DNA of 11,434 bases from Cauispirillum sp041676205. Lineage in GTDB: Bacteria; Pseudomonadota; Alphaproteobacteria; Rhodospirillales; Rhodospirillaceae. The stretch lies in the NCBI GenBank assembly GCA_041676205.1, contig JBAYSM010000112.1:1-11434 (forward strand), written 5' to 3'. Of the stretch, positions 5,920-11,434 are shown one piece after another. The position numbers and the translations under genes were made by a program. Within the stretch, counting starts at the first letter, position 1; every line of letters starts with the position of its first letter. The notes under the pieces were generated by a model, which had not been told where the DNA came from, made no database searches, and saw only the letters and a list, made by a program, of their open reading frames with translations.

Positions 5920-7287
5920 TTAGCCGAACCGCTCCCGCAGCATGGCGAACGCCGCGCGCAGACCTTGTGCGGCGGCCCCTGCCGGACGGCCGGGACGGGC
6001 GCGCGAAGCCCAGGCGTAGCAGTCGATGTGCGCCCATGGAACCGTAGGCGAAACGAATTTCTCAAGGAACAAGGCGGCGGTAATAGCGCCCGCCATGCCG
6101 CCCTCGGGGGCGTTGTCCACATCGCCCACCGTGCCCTCGATCTGACTGCGGTAGCCCGGCCACAGGGGCAGGCGCCACAGCGGATCATCCAGCCGCCGGC
6201 CGTGGGCCAGCAGGGCCTCGGCCAAGGTGTCGTCGTTGCTGAACAGGGCGGGCAAGTCGGGACCGAGCGCCACCCGCGCCGCGCCGGTCAGGGTGGCGAA
6301 GTCGATAAGGACGGCCGGGCTTTCGCTGTCGGCCTCGGCCAAGGCATCGGCCAGGATGATGCGGCCTTCGGCGTCGGTGTTGTTGACCTCGATGGTCAGC
6401 CCCTTGCGGGTGGGCAGCACGTCGCCGGGACGGAAACTTTCCGCCGAGACGGCGTTCTCCACGGCCGGGATCAGCACGCGCAGGCGCACCGGCAAGCCGG
6501 CATCCATGATGAGCGCGGCAAGCCCCAGGGCGTGCGCGGCGCCACCCATATCCTTCTTCATCAGCTTCATGGCGCTGGCCGGTTTTATGTCCAGGCCGCC
6601 ACTGTCAAAGCACACGCCCTTGCCGACGATGGTGACGCGCGGCGCGGTGTGGTCGCCCCAGCGAAGGTCGATCAGGCGCGGCGCGCGGGCAGCGGTGGCC
6701 GCACGGCCCACGGCGTGAATGGCCGGAAAGTGGCGATCGAGCAGGGCGTCGCCGACAATGCTCTCCACCGTCGCGCCCCGCGATTCAGCCAGAGCACGGG
6801 CGGCGGCCTCGACATCGGCCGGCCCCATGTCGGCGGCCGGGGTATTGACCAGATCGCGCAGCAGGGCGGTGGCGCGGGCCAGCGAGAGGGCGTCGTCCCG
6901 GCGCGCGCCGTCGGGCCAGACCAGCCGCGCGCGGTGGGGCACCTCGGCCGTGGTGCGGTAGCGGCTGAAGGTGTAGCCCGCCAACAGCCAGGCCACTGCG
7001 GCATCGGTCGCAGCGTCCGGCTCCAGCGGCGCCGACAGGGCATAAGTGCCCGCCGGCAGGGCATCGGCAATGGCGGCAAAGGCCCAGCGGTCGGTGCCGT
7101 CCCCCACACCGGCCAGAACCTCGGATACGGCACCATCGGCATCGGGCAAGGGGCAGATCGTGCCGCTCGCGCCGGTGAAGCCGGTTGCCTGCGCGAAACG
7201 CGGCAGGTCGGCAGCACCGGCGGAGACGGGCCTCAGGCGAATAGCCTCAGGGGCGGCATCGACCAGGATATCGTCGGCAATGGGCAC
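5920..7287 (-). CDS. M17 leucyl aminopeptidase family protein
   Basis: This cytoplasmic two-metal aminopeptidase removes N-terminal residues from peptides. It has 455 residues, slightly shorter than classic PepA (about 500), as in many alphaproteobacterial forms. The N-terminal domain (1-150) is weakly conserved; the catalytic domain shows VGKGVCFDSGGLDIKP with K223, D228 and catalytic K235, then MKKDMGGAA with D246, then NNTDAEGR with D305, E307 and catalytic R309, so all metal ligands are present. The DFATLTGA and GDVDN motifs follow. The start is GTG at 7287, supported by GGAGG six bases upstream. The TAXI-protein gene ends 30 bases upstream on the same strand, so the two are probably one transcript, ending at the terminator at 5861-5895. 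Confidence 0.94.
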   Translation of the reverse strand: MPIADDILVDAAPEAIRLRPVSAGAADLPRFAQATGFTGASGTICPLPDADGAVSEVLAGVGDGTDRWAFAAIADALPAGTYALSAPLEPDAATDAAVAWLLAGYTFSRYRTTAEVPHRARLVWPDGARRDDALSLARATALLRDLVNTPAADMGPADVEAAARALAESRGATVESIVGDALLDRHFPAIHAVGRAATAARAPRLIDLRWGDHTAPRVTIVGKGVCFDSGGLDIKPASAMKLMKKDMGGAAHALGLAALIMDAGLPVRLRVLIPAVENAVSAESFRPGDVLPTRKGLTIEVNNTDAEGRIILADALAEADSESPAVLIDFATLTGAARVALGPDLPALFSNDDTLAEALLAHGRRLDDPLWRLPLWPGYRSQIEGTVGDVDNAPEGGMAGAITAALFLEKFVSPTVPWAHIDCYAWASRARPGRPAGAAAQGLRAAFAMLRERFG

Positions 7288-7317
7288 GGGGGACCTCCAC
7301 GATGGACGTGGGGCGGC

Positions 7318-8373
7318 CTACTCCACCCCGGCATCAAAGTAGTAGTTGGCGGCCCCGGAGTGCAAGGCAATGCCCAATCCTCGCGCTGCGGTCTTAAGAG
7401 ACATCTGCTCGCCGCCCGGATGGCCCTTGCGGAACAGGTTCTGATTGTTGGGATGCCACAAAGCCTGGGTGATGCCGTAAACGAGGTCATCAGGCAGCGT
7501 CGAGCTGCACACCAGAACCGCGCCGACGTTGATGGTCGGCACCGCAGGCTGGTTGGCATAGACGTCGGCAGCGATTTCCCCGGCGATCAGGAACGGATAG
7601 GTCTTGGTCAGGGCAGCCACCTGCTCCCCGCCGATGGGCACCAGATGGGCGGCGTTGCCGGCGGTCAGGGCGCTGATGGTGGTGACGGGGGCGCCAGCGA
7701 CGAAGAAGAAGGCGTCGATCTCGCCAGCCAGCAGGGCATCGGCCGCCGCGCCGGGCTTGAGGTACTGCGGCTTCAGCGTCTTTTCATTCAGCCCGAACGC
7801 GTCGAGGATCAGCAGCGCGTCAATGAGCGTGCCCGACCCTTCCTCACCCAGCGATACCCGCTTGCCCTTGAGGTCGGCAATGGTGGCAATGCCCGAGCCA
7901 GCACGCGCCACCAGATGGAAGCTTTCCTGGTACAGCATGGCGATGGCGCGCAGGTTTTCCACCGCGCCCTTGTCTTTGTACGGCCCGGTTCCGTGATAGG
8001 CCCAATAGGCGATGTCCGCCTGGGCCAAGGCCAGTTCCATGGTGCCACGCCGGATGCTGTCGATGTTTTCCACCGCACCGTTGGTGGATACCGCAGCCGC
8101 GATCAGCCCCGGCACGCCGCAACTGCCACCCTTGTCGCAAGCGCGCGACCCCGGCGGATTGGAAATCGCGTTGCCGATCAGTCCGCCCATGGGGAAATAT
8201 CCGCCGCCGGTCGGCCCGGTGCCGATGCGCATGAACTTCAGATCCGCGCCCGCCTCCGTGCTTGATTGGGCAAAGGCGGTCCCCACCGGCACTCCGAGCG
8301 AGATCACAAGGGCGATGGCGGCGGCCATGATGGCACGGGCAAGCGAGATGGGGCGGAGAATGGAGCGCGGCAC
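7318..8373 (-). CDS. TAXI-family TRAP transporter solute-binding protein
   Basis: This is a periplasmic binding protein of 351 residues with a Sec signal peptide (hydrophobic core 15-30, cleavage after AFA, residue 35). TAXI landmarks are MRIGTGPTGGGYFPMGG (48-64), KGKRVSLGEEGSGT (169-182) and the C-terminal LHSGAANYYFDAG. A short segment with C79 and C85 could form a disulfide. TAXI proteins deliver solutes, some of them dicarboxylates or glutamate, to a fused DctQM-type permease powered by an ion gradient. No permease gene is in this window, so this is an orphan receptor or is served from elsewhere. Start is GTG at 8373 with GGGAGG ending six bases upstream. The M17 aminopeptidase gene follows after 30 bases. 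Confidence 0.92.
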   Translation of the reverse strand: MPRSILRPISLARAIMAAAIALVISLGVPVGTAFAQSSTEAGADLKFMRIGTGPTGGGYFPMGGLIGNAISNPPGSRACDKGGSCGVPGLIAAAVSTNGAVENIDSIRRGTMELALAQADIAYWAYHGTGPYKDKGAVENLRAIAMLYQESFHLVARAGSGIATIADLKGKRVSLGEEGSGTLIDALLILDAFGLNEKTLKPQYLKPGAAADALLAGEIDAFFFVAGAPVTTISALTAGNAAHLVPIGGEQVAALTKTYPFLIAGEIAADVYANQPAVPTINVGAVLVCSSTLPDDLVYGITQALWHPNNQNLFRKGHPGGEQMSLKTAARGLGIALHSGAANYYFDAGVE

Positions 8374-8390
8374 GACGAACCTCCCTGTAT

Positions 8391-8434
8391 CCTGGCTTTT
8401 GTTATATCAGGAATCTGGAATGTTGTGTGCCAGG
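8391..8434 (-). promoter_or_regulatory. Candidate promoter/operator of the TAXI gene
   Basis: On the minus strand TATAAC (8406-8401) lies about 28 bases before the GTG and could be a -10 box. No strong -35 is visible. The stretch is bracketed by an inverted repeat CCTGGC (8391-8396) / GCCAGG (8429-8434). It could bind a regulator, but the wide 32-base spacing leaves this tentative. Confidence 0.25.
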
Positions 8435-8436
8435 AA

Positions 8437-8468
8437 CCCGAGAATTACAAGAAAATTCGGGCTTTTTT
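8437..8468 (+). terminator. Intrinsic terminator pointing along the plus strand
   Basis: CCCG (8437-8440) with AATT (8443-8446) pairs with AATT (8454-8457) and CGGG (8458-8461), with a two-base AG bulge and a seven-base loop, followed by C and six T (8463-8468). This is a good terminator for plus-strand transcripts. No plus-strand gene precedes it: TAXI and bactofilin are both on the minus strand. On the minus strand the stem is followed by TTCC rather than a T-run, so it is a poor terminator for bactofilin. Confidence 0.6.
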
Positions 8469-8473
8469 AGGGG

Positions 8474-8896
8474 TTATGCGGCGCCAAGGGCCGTCCGGTT
8501 GGGCAGCGTCGTCACCGCCCCTGTATCGGTCGCGGTCCGAGTCCTGGAACCCTGCGCCCGCGTGTGGCAGCGCGCTTCGAGGGTCGCGCCGGGGGCGACT
8601 TCAAGCTTTTCGTAATACGCTTCGCCGCTCAGCGATCCGCTGGCTGCCAGGGCCAAGGCGGTGGCGTCGATGATGCCGCTGACACTGCCCGCGACAAACA
8701 GGACGTCGGCCGTCACGTCGCCCTCGATGCAGCCGGAGTCGGCCACCGTCACGGCGGTCGCCCGCACGTTTCCTTTGATGGTGCCGGCCACCACCAACTC
8801 AGCCGCGCCCTCGACGGTACCGTTCAGGGTGGTCCCCGCGGCAATGGTGGAACGTCCGCGCTCGGAACGGCCAAACAGGTGGGCGACGAAGCTCAT
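8474..8896 (-). CDS. Bactofilin (polymer-forming cytoskeletal protein)
   Basis: The 140-residue protein has a central bactofilin beta-helix (about 15-110) with the usual repeated hydrophobic-glycine spacing: STIAAGTTLNGTVEG, LVVAGTIKGNVRA, CIEGDVTADVLFVAGSVSGII and LALAASGSLSGEAYYEKLEV. The N- and C-terminal tails are short and probably disordered; the N-terminal MSFVAHLFG is hydrophobic and could touch the membrane. Bactofilins self-assemble without nucleotide into filaments or sheets that localise wall enzymes or other envelope proteins and shape stalks or curvature. Start ATG at 8896 has GGGAGG five bases upstream; the frame stays open upstream to 9133 but lacks family sequence. Its only close neighbour, across 214 bases, is the divergent aldolase gene. 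No peptidase (M23) gene, a frequent bactofilin partner, is present in the window. Confidence 0.93.
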   Translation of the reverse strand: MSFVAHLFGRSERGRSTIAAGTTLNGTVEGAAELVVAGTIKGNVRATAVTVADSGCIEGDVTADVLFVAGSVSGIIDATALALAASGSLSGEAYYEKLEVAPGATLEARCHTRAQGSRTRTATDTGAVTTLPNRTALGAA

Positions 8897-8924
8897 GGCA
8901 ACCTCCCGGTGATATGGAGCCCGC

Positions 8925-8940
8925 TCGACCGTGGAGTCGA
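8925..8940. repeat. Small inverted repeat with GTGGA in the loop
   Basis: TCGAC (8925-8929) and GTCGA (8936-8940) enclose CGTGGA. It is close upstream of the bactofilin start and in the shared divergent region. The same GTGGA loop recurs at 9038-9042. Confidence 0.3.
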
Positions 8941-8997
8941 TGGGCGCGGCCCGTGGCGCGGGGGCGTACACCTTGCCAGGGGGAGTGAGGCAGCCGC

Positions 8998-9013
8998 AGT
9001 GACCGCCGTCACT
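8998..9013. promoter_or_regulatory. Perfect inverted repeat, possible operator
   Basis: AGTGAC and GTCACT are separated by CGCC. It sits midway between the divergent bactofilin and aldolase starts. The symmetry and spacing look like a dimeric regulator site, but I cannot name the regulator. Confidence 0.35.
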
Positions 9014-9031
9014 CGCCGCATCCAAGGAAAC

Positions 9032-9048
9032 CCTGCCGTGGAGGCAGG
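9032..9048 (+). repeat. Leader hairpin upstream of the aldolase
   Basis: CCTGCC (9032-9037) and GGCAGG (9043-9048) form a perfect six-base stem with a GTGGA loop, about 48 bases before the aldolase Shine-Dalgarno. There is no T-run. The GGA in a hairpin loop is the kind of site CsrA/RsmA-type proteins bind; that role is speculative. Confidence 0.4.
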
Positions 9049-9095
9049 CGTTCCGGGATCGGTCAGCGCTAATTCTTCCGGCGCGGCGCGGCAAC

Positions 9096-9101
9096 AGGAG
9101 G
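9096..9101 (+). promoter_or_regulatory. Shine-Dalgarno that sets the aldolase start
   Basis: A perfect AGGAGG, nine bases before ATG at 9111. An in-frame GTG at 9102 directly abuts it and cannot use it, which excludes the three-residue longer product. Confidence 0.75.
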
Positions 9102-9110
9102 GTGTCCTTT

Positions 9111-10040
9111 ATGCCTATTACCCAAAAGGTCAAGGAAATACTGGATTACTACGAAAGTGACAATCCCGGAACCAAGACCAATCTGGCGCGCATTCTCGGC
9201 CACGGGGCCTTGGGCGGAACGGGTAAGCTGGTAATCCTGCCGGTGGATCAAGGATTTGAGCACGGTCCGGCACGCAGCTTTGCCGTCAACCCCGAGGCCT
9301 ACGACCCGCACTACCATTTTCAGCTTGCGGTGGATGCGGGCTTATCTGCCTTTGCCGCACCGCTGGGCATGATCGAAGCCGGGGCCGAGTCGTTTGCCGG
9401 GGCCATCCCGACCATCCTCAAGGTCAACAGCGCCAACTCCCTGCATCCCGGCAAGCAGAACCCCACGCAGGCCATCACCGCCGGTGTGGATGACGCGCTA
9501 CGGCTGGGCTGCTCGGCCATTGGGTACACCATCTATCCGGGGTCCGAGCTATCCTACGACATGCTCGACGACCTGCGCGACCTGATCGCCGAGGCCAAGG
9601 CGGTCGGGTTGGCGACCGTGGTGTGGTCCTATCCGCGCGGCGGTTTCCTGTCCACCAAGGGCGAGACGGCGGTGGATATCTGCGCCTATGCCGCGCACAT
9701 GGCGTGCCTCGCCGGGGCACACATCGTAAAGGTCAAGCTGCCGAGCGACGCCCTGGAACTGCCCGAGGCCAAGAAGGTCTACGAGTCCGAGGACATCCCC
9801 CGCGCCACCATGGCCGAGCGGGTCCGCCATGTCGTCCAGGCGTGCTTTGCCGGGCGGCGGCTGGTGGTGTTTTCCGGCGGCGGCAAAAAGGGCGTGGAGG
9901 GTCTCTACGAGGATGCCCGCGCCATCCGCGACGGCGGCGGCAACGGCTCGATTATCGGCCGCAACAGCTTCCAGCGCCCACGCGCCGAGGCGCTGGACTT
10001 GCTGGCCCGGCTGATCGCCATTTACCAGGGCAAAGAATAA
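9111..10040 (+). CDS. Class I fructose-bisphosphate aldolase (DhnA/FbaB type)
   Basis: This is a TIM-barrel aldolase of 309 residues that reversibly cleaves fructose-1,6-bisphosphate to glyceraldehyde-3-phosphate and DHAP through a Schiff base. Landmarks are VILPVDQGFEHGP (41-53), the second barrel strand TILKVNSANS, IGYTIYPGSE (137-146), VVWSYPRGG, then AHIVKVKLPS with K207 as the likely Schiff-base lysine. Phosphate-binding loops are VVFSGGGKKG (252-261) and GGGNGSIIGRN (275-285). The archaeal-type class I enzyme has the same order. There is no signal peptide. The gene probably serves gluconeogenesis and glycolysis. It is divergent from bactofilin, and the dehydrogenase that follows on the same strand starts 78 bases after the stop. 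Confidence 0.94.
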   Translation: MPITQKVKEILDYYESDNPGTKTNLARILGHGALGGTGKLVILPVDQGFEHGPARSFAVNPEAYDPHYHFQLAVDAGLSAFAAPLGMIEAGAESFAGAIPTILKVNSANSLHPGKQNPTQAITAGVDDALRLGCSAIGYTIYPGSELSYDMLDDLRDLIAEAKAVGLATVVWSYPRGGFLSTKGETAVDICAYAAHMACLAGAHIVKVKLPSDALELPEAKKVYESEDIPRATMAERVRHVVQACFAGRRLVVFSGGGKKGVEGLYEDARAIRDGGGNGSIIGRNSFQRPRAEALDLLARLIAIYQGKE

Positions 10041-10055
10041 CGCAATATTGTTGCG
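10041..10055. repeat. Small hairpin directly after the aldolase stop
   Basis: CGCAA (10041-10045) and TTGCG (10051-10055) enclose TATTG. It begins at the first base after the stop codon. No T-run follows, so read-through into the dehydrogenase gene is expected; a role in 3'-end protection is possible. Confidence 0.3.
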
Positions 10056-10105
10056 CCTCCTCGCCCAAAGGCCCATGTGAATGAGGGAGCCATTTATCCG
10101 CATTT

Positions 10106-10111
10106 GGGGAG
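10106..10111 (+). promoter_or_regulatory. Shine-Dalgarno that sets the dehydrogenase start
   Basis: GGGGAG, seven bases before ATG at 10119. A GTG at 10077 in the same frame has only AAAGG and would add 14 residues not seen in the family. Confidence 0.55.
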
Positions 10112-10118
10112 CGCGGCC

Positions 10119-11177
10119 ATGTGGACGGACCTTGCCGATTTTGATGACCACGAGATGGTGGTGCTGTGCCGCGATGCCGGGAGCGGTCTACGTGCAATCA
10201 TCGCCGTCCATTCCACCCTGGCCGGGCCGGCTGCTGGCGGGACGCGCATGTGGGATTACGCGTCGGAGGCCGATGCCCTGACCGACGCGCTGCGTTTGTC
10301 GCGCGGCATGACCTACAAGAACGTCATGGCCGGGCTACCGCTCGGCGGAGGCAAATCGGTCATCATCGGCGATGCTCAACGCGACAAGTCCGACGCCCTG
10401 CTGACCGCTTTCGCCCACCGCCTGAACGCTCTGGGGGGAACCTACATCGCGGCCGAGGACGTTGGAACGTCACCGACCGACATCGCGGTCATGGCGCAAG
10501 TGACGGACCACGTCGGCGGGCGGCCCGACCGAAGCGGCGATCCGTCGCCAATCACGGCGATGGGGGTTTATCACGGCATAAAGGCAGCGGCGCGGGCAAA
10601 GTTCGGCAGCGGCCAGTTGACCGGGAAGTTCATCGCGGTGCAGGGACTGGGCCATGTCGGCTGGGTGCTGGCCGAGCGGCTGTCCAAGGACAATGCCCGG
10701 CTCATCGTCACCGATATCGACCGCGAAGTGGTCGAAAACGCCGCCTGGGCGTTTGGCGCCCAACCCGCCGACGTGGACGAAATTCATGCCGTCGAGGCTG
10801 ATATCTTCGTGCCGTGTGCACTCGGCGGCATCATCAACCCGGCCACCATCGGCGAGATCAAGGCCCCTGTCATCGCCGGGTCTGCCAACAACCAGCTTGC
10901 CACACCGGACATGGGCGCCGCGCTGCATGAGCGCGGCATCCTCTATGCCCCGGACTACGTCATCAACGCCGGAGGCATCATCAGCGTCGCCCTGGAGATC
11001 GAGGGCCACTGGGACCGTGATACGGCCATGAAACGCGCCCAGGACATCGGCAAGACCCTGACGACGATCTTCCACCGGTCCCAAGCCGAAGGGCTATCGA
11101 CGGCGGTTATCGCTGATACCATGGCCCGCGAACGCCTGGAAGCTCTCAAGGCGCGGCAGGAGGTGGAGGCGGTTTGA
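10119..11177 (+). CDS. Leu/Phe/Val dehydrogenase (Glu/Leu/Phe/Val dehydrogenase family)
   Basis: The enzyme oxidatively deaminates branched-chain or aromatic amino acids with NAD+ to 2-oxo acids and ammonia. The 352-residue form matches leucine dehydrogenases in length and layout. N-terminal domain: MVVLCRDAGSGLRAIIAVH, GPAAGGTRMW, TYKNVMAGLPLGGGKSVIIGD with K67 and catalytic K79, and AAEDVGTS with D114. Rossmann domain: VQGLGHVGW (174-182) with GxGxxG, then D199 at the end of beta-2, and later AGSANNQL and VINAGGIISV, both family signatures. Substrate preference among Leu, Val and Phe cannot be told from sequence alone. It has no signal peptide. It lies 78 bases after the aldolase without a terminator between, so it may share its transcript, and converges on fliN with a 30-base gap. 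Confidence 0.92.
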   Translation: MWTDLADFDDHEMVVLCRDAGSGLRAIIAVHSTLAGPAAGGTRMWDYASEADALTDALRLSRGMTYKNVMAGLPLGGGKSVIIGDAQRDKSDALLTAFAHRLNALGGTYIAAEDVGTSPTDIAVMAQVTDHVGGRPDRSGDPSPITAMGVYHGIKAAARAKFGSGQLTGKFIAVQGLGHVGWVLAERLSKDNARLIVTDIDREVVENAAWAFGAQPADVDEIHAVEADIFVPCALGGIINPATIGEIKAPVIAGSANNQLATPDMGAALHERGILYAPDYVINAGGIISVALEIEGHWDRDTAMKRAQDIGKTLTTIFHRSQAEGLSTAVIADTMARERLEALKARQEVEAV

Positions 11178-11207
11178 AGACGGCGGGCAGAGGGGTGAGG
11201 CCCCGGC

Positions 11208-11434
11208 TCAGGTCTTGGCGAAGATCGACTTCACCAGTTCCGTCATGGTCACGCCGATGCGGTCGCCATCGGTGATGACGACTTCACCGCGGGCGACAAG
11301 GATATCATTGGCGTAGATCTCAACCGGATCTTCGGTGCGCTGATCGAGTTCGACCACGGCGCCACGGCCCAGCTTGAGGAGCTGGTTGACGCGCAGGTTG
11401 GACTTGCCCAGCACCACCGAGATCTCCACCGGAA
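11208..11434 (-). CDS. fliN: Flagellar motor switch protein FliN, 3' part
   Basis: Only the C-terminal 75 codons are in the window; the 5' end lies beyond 11434. The segment reads PVEISVVLGKSNLRVNQLL, LGRGAVVELDQ, DPVEIYANDILVARGEVVI and GDRIGVTMTELVKSI, which is the SpoA/surface-presentation fold of FliN. FliN forms the cytoplasmic C-ring with FliM and FliG and takes part in export and CheY-dependent switching. The same fold occurs in type III secretion C-ring proteins (SctQ), but the LGRGAVVELD and IYAND pattern is typical of flagellar FliN. A GTG at 11429 encodes an internal valine, not the start. The gene marks the edge of a probable flagellar cluster to the right. Confidence 0.92.
   Translation of the reverse strand, partial: PVEISVVLGKSNLRVNQLLKLGRGAVVELDQRTEDPVEIYANDILVARGEVVITDGDRIGVTMTELVKSIFAKT

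Noticed and set aside
5965..8265. A 766-codon open frame on the plus strand across the aminopeptidase and TAXI genes
   Set aside because: It covers two genes with strong motifs and ribosome sites on the opposite strand. The translation is Gly/Gln/Arg-rich without motifs, as expected of antisense frames in GC-rich DNA.
8897..9133. A 79-residue N-terminal extension of bactofilin
   Set aside because: It would cross the shared divergent region and overlap the aldolase start. The ATG at 8896 has GGGAGG and gives a normal bactofilin length.
10081..10281. A short plus-strand frame at the dehydrogenase 5' end
   Set aside because: It overlaps the dehydrogenase in another frame and has no motif.
1..11434. 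CRISPR arrays, tRNA or rRNA genes, insertion sequences, phage or defence genes
   Set aside because: No spaced direct repeats, tRNA-like cloverleaf, transposase motif or terminal inverted repeats were seen on either strand by eye.

Overview
This GC-rich window looks like chromosomal DNA of an alphaproteobacterium, most likely a flagellated member of the Rhodospirillales. That is an inference from gene types and base composition: an orphan TAXI-type TRAP binding protein, a bactofilin, a DhnA-type aldolase, a leucine-dehydrogenase-like enzyme and FliN. No marker gene fixes the taxon. Twelve genes appear intact or run off an edge, and there is one probable gene remnant. I see no rRNA, tRNA, CRISPR array, insertion sequence or phage gene.

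Left part (1-3968). The window opens inside a minus-strand nucleotide-sugar dehydrogenase used for surface polysaccharide precursors. It is divergent from a plus-strand fusion of a GNAT acetyltransferase and a nitrilase-family hydrolase (519-2120). That gene converges on selO (2145-3572, minus), which encodes a protein AMPylase. Their stop codons are only about 25 bases apart, with a GC hairpin between them. Upstream of selO on the same strand is a small secreted four-cysteine protein of unknown function (3612-3968), which starts at TTG.

Middle (3969-5919). A 307-base gap holds what looks like a decayed second copy of the small cysteine protein. Plus-strand genes for a DUF2293 protein and a periplasmic Cu/Zn superoxide dismutase follow. 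They converge on a short MarR-type regulator (minus). An AT-rich stretch upstream of marR carries a clear minus-strand intrinsic terminator for the next gene.

Right part (5920-11434). A TAXI-type solute-binding protein and an M17 aminopeptidase form a two-gene minus-strand unit that ends at that terminator. Further right lie a bactofilin (minus), then class I fructose-bisphosphate aldolase and a Leu/Phe/Val dehydrogenase (both plus), and finally the 3' part of fliN (minus), cut by the window edge.

Functionally this is mixed housekeeping and accessory DNA: central carbon and amino-acid metabolism, envelope and cell shape, oxidative stress and motility. I found no convincing multi-gene novel system. 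The points most worth a second look are the small FCRDC-ending secreted protein with its broken neighbour copy, the orphan plus-strand terminator before the TAXI gene, the uncharacterised acetyltransferase-nitrilase fusion, and a SelO lacking the C-terminal redox cysteine arrangement known from E. coli.
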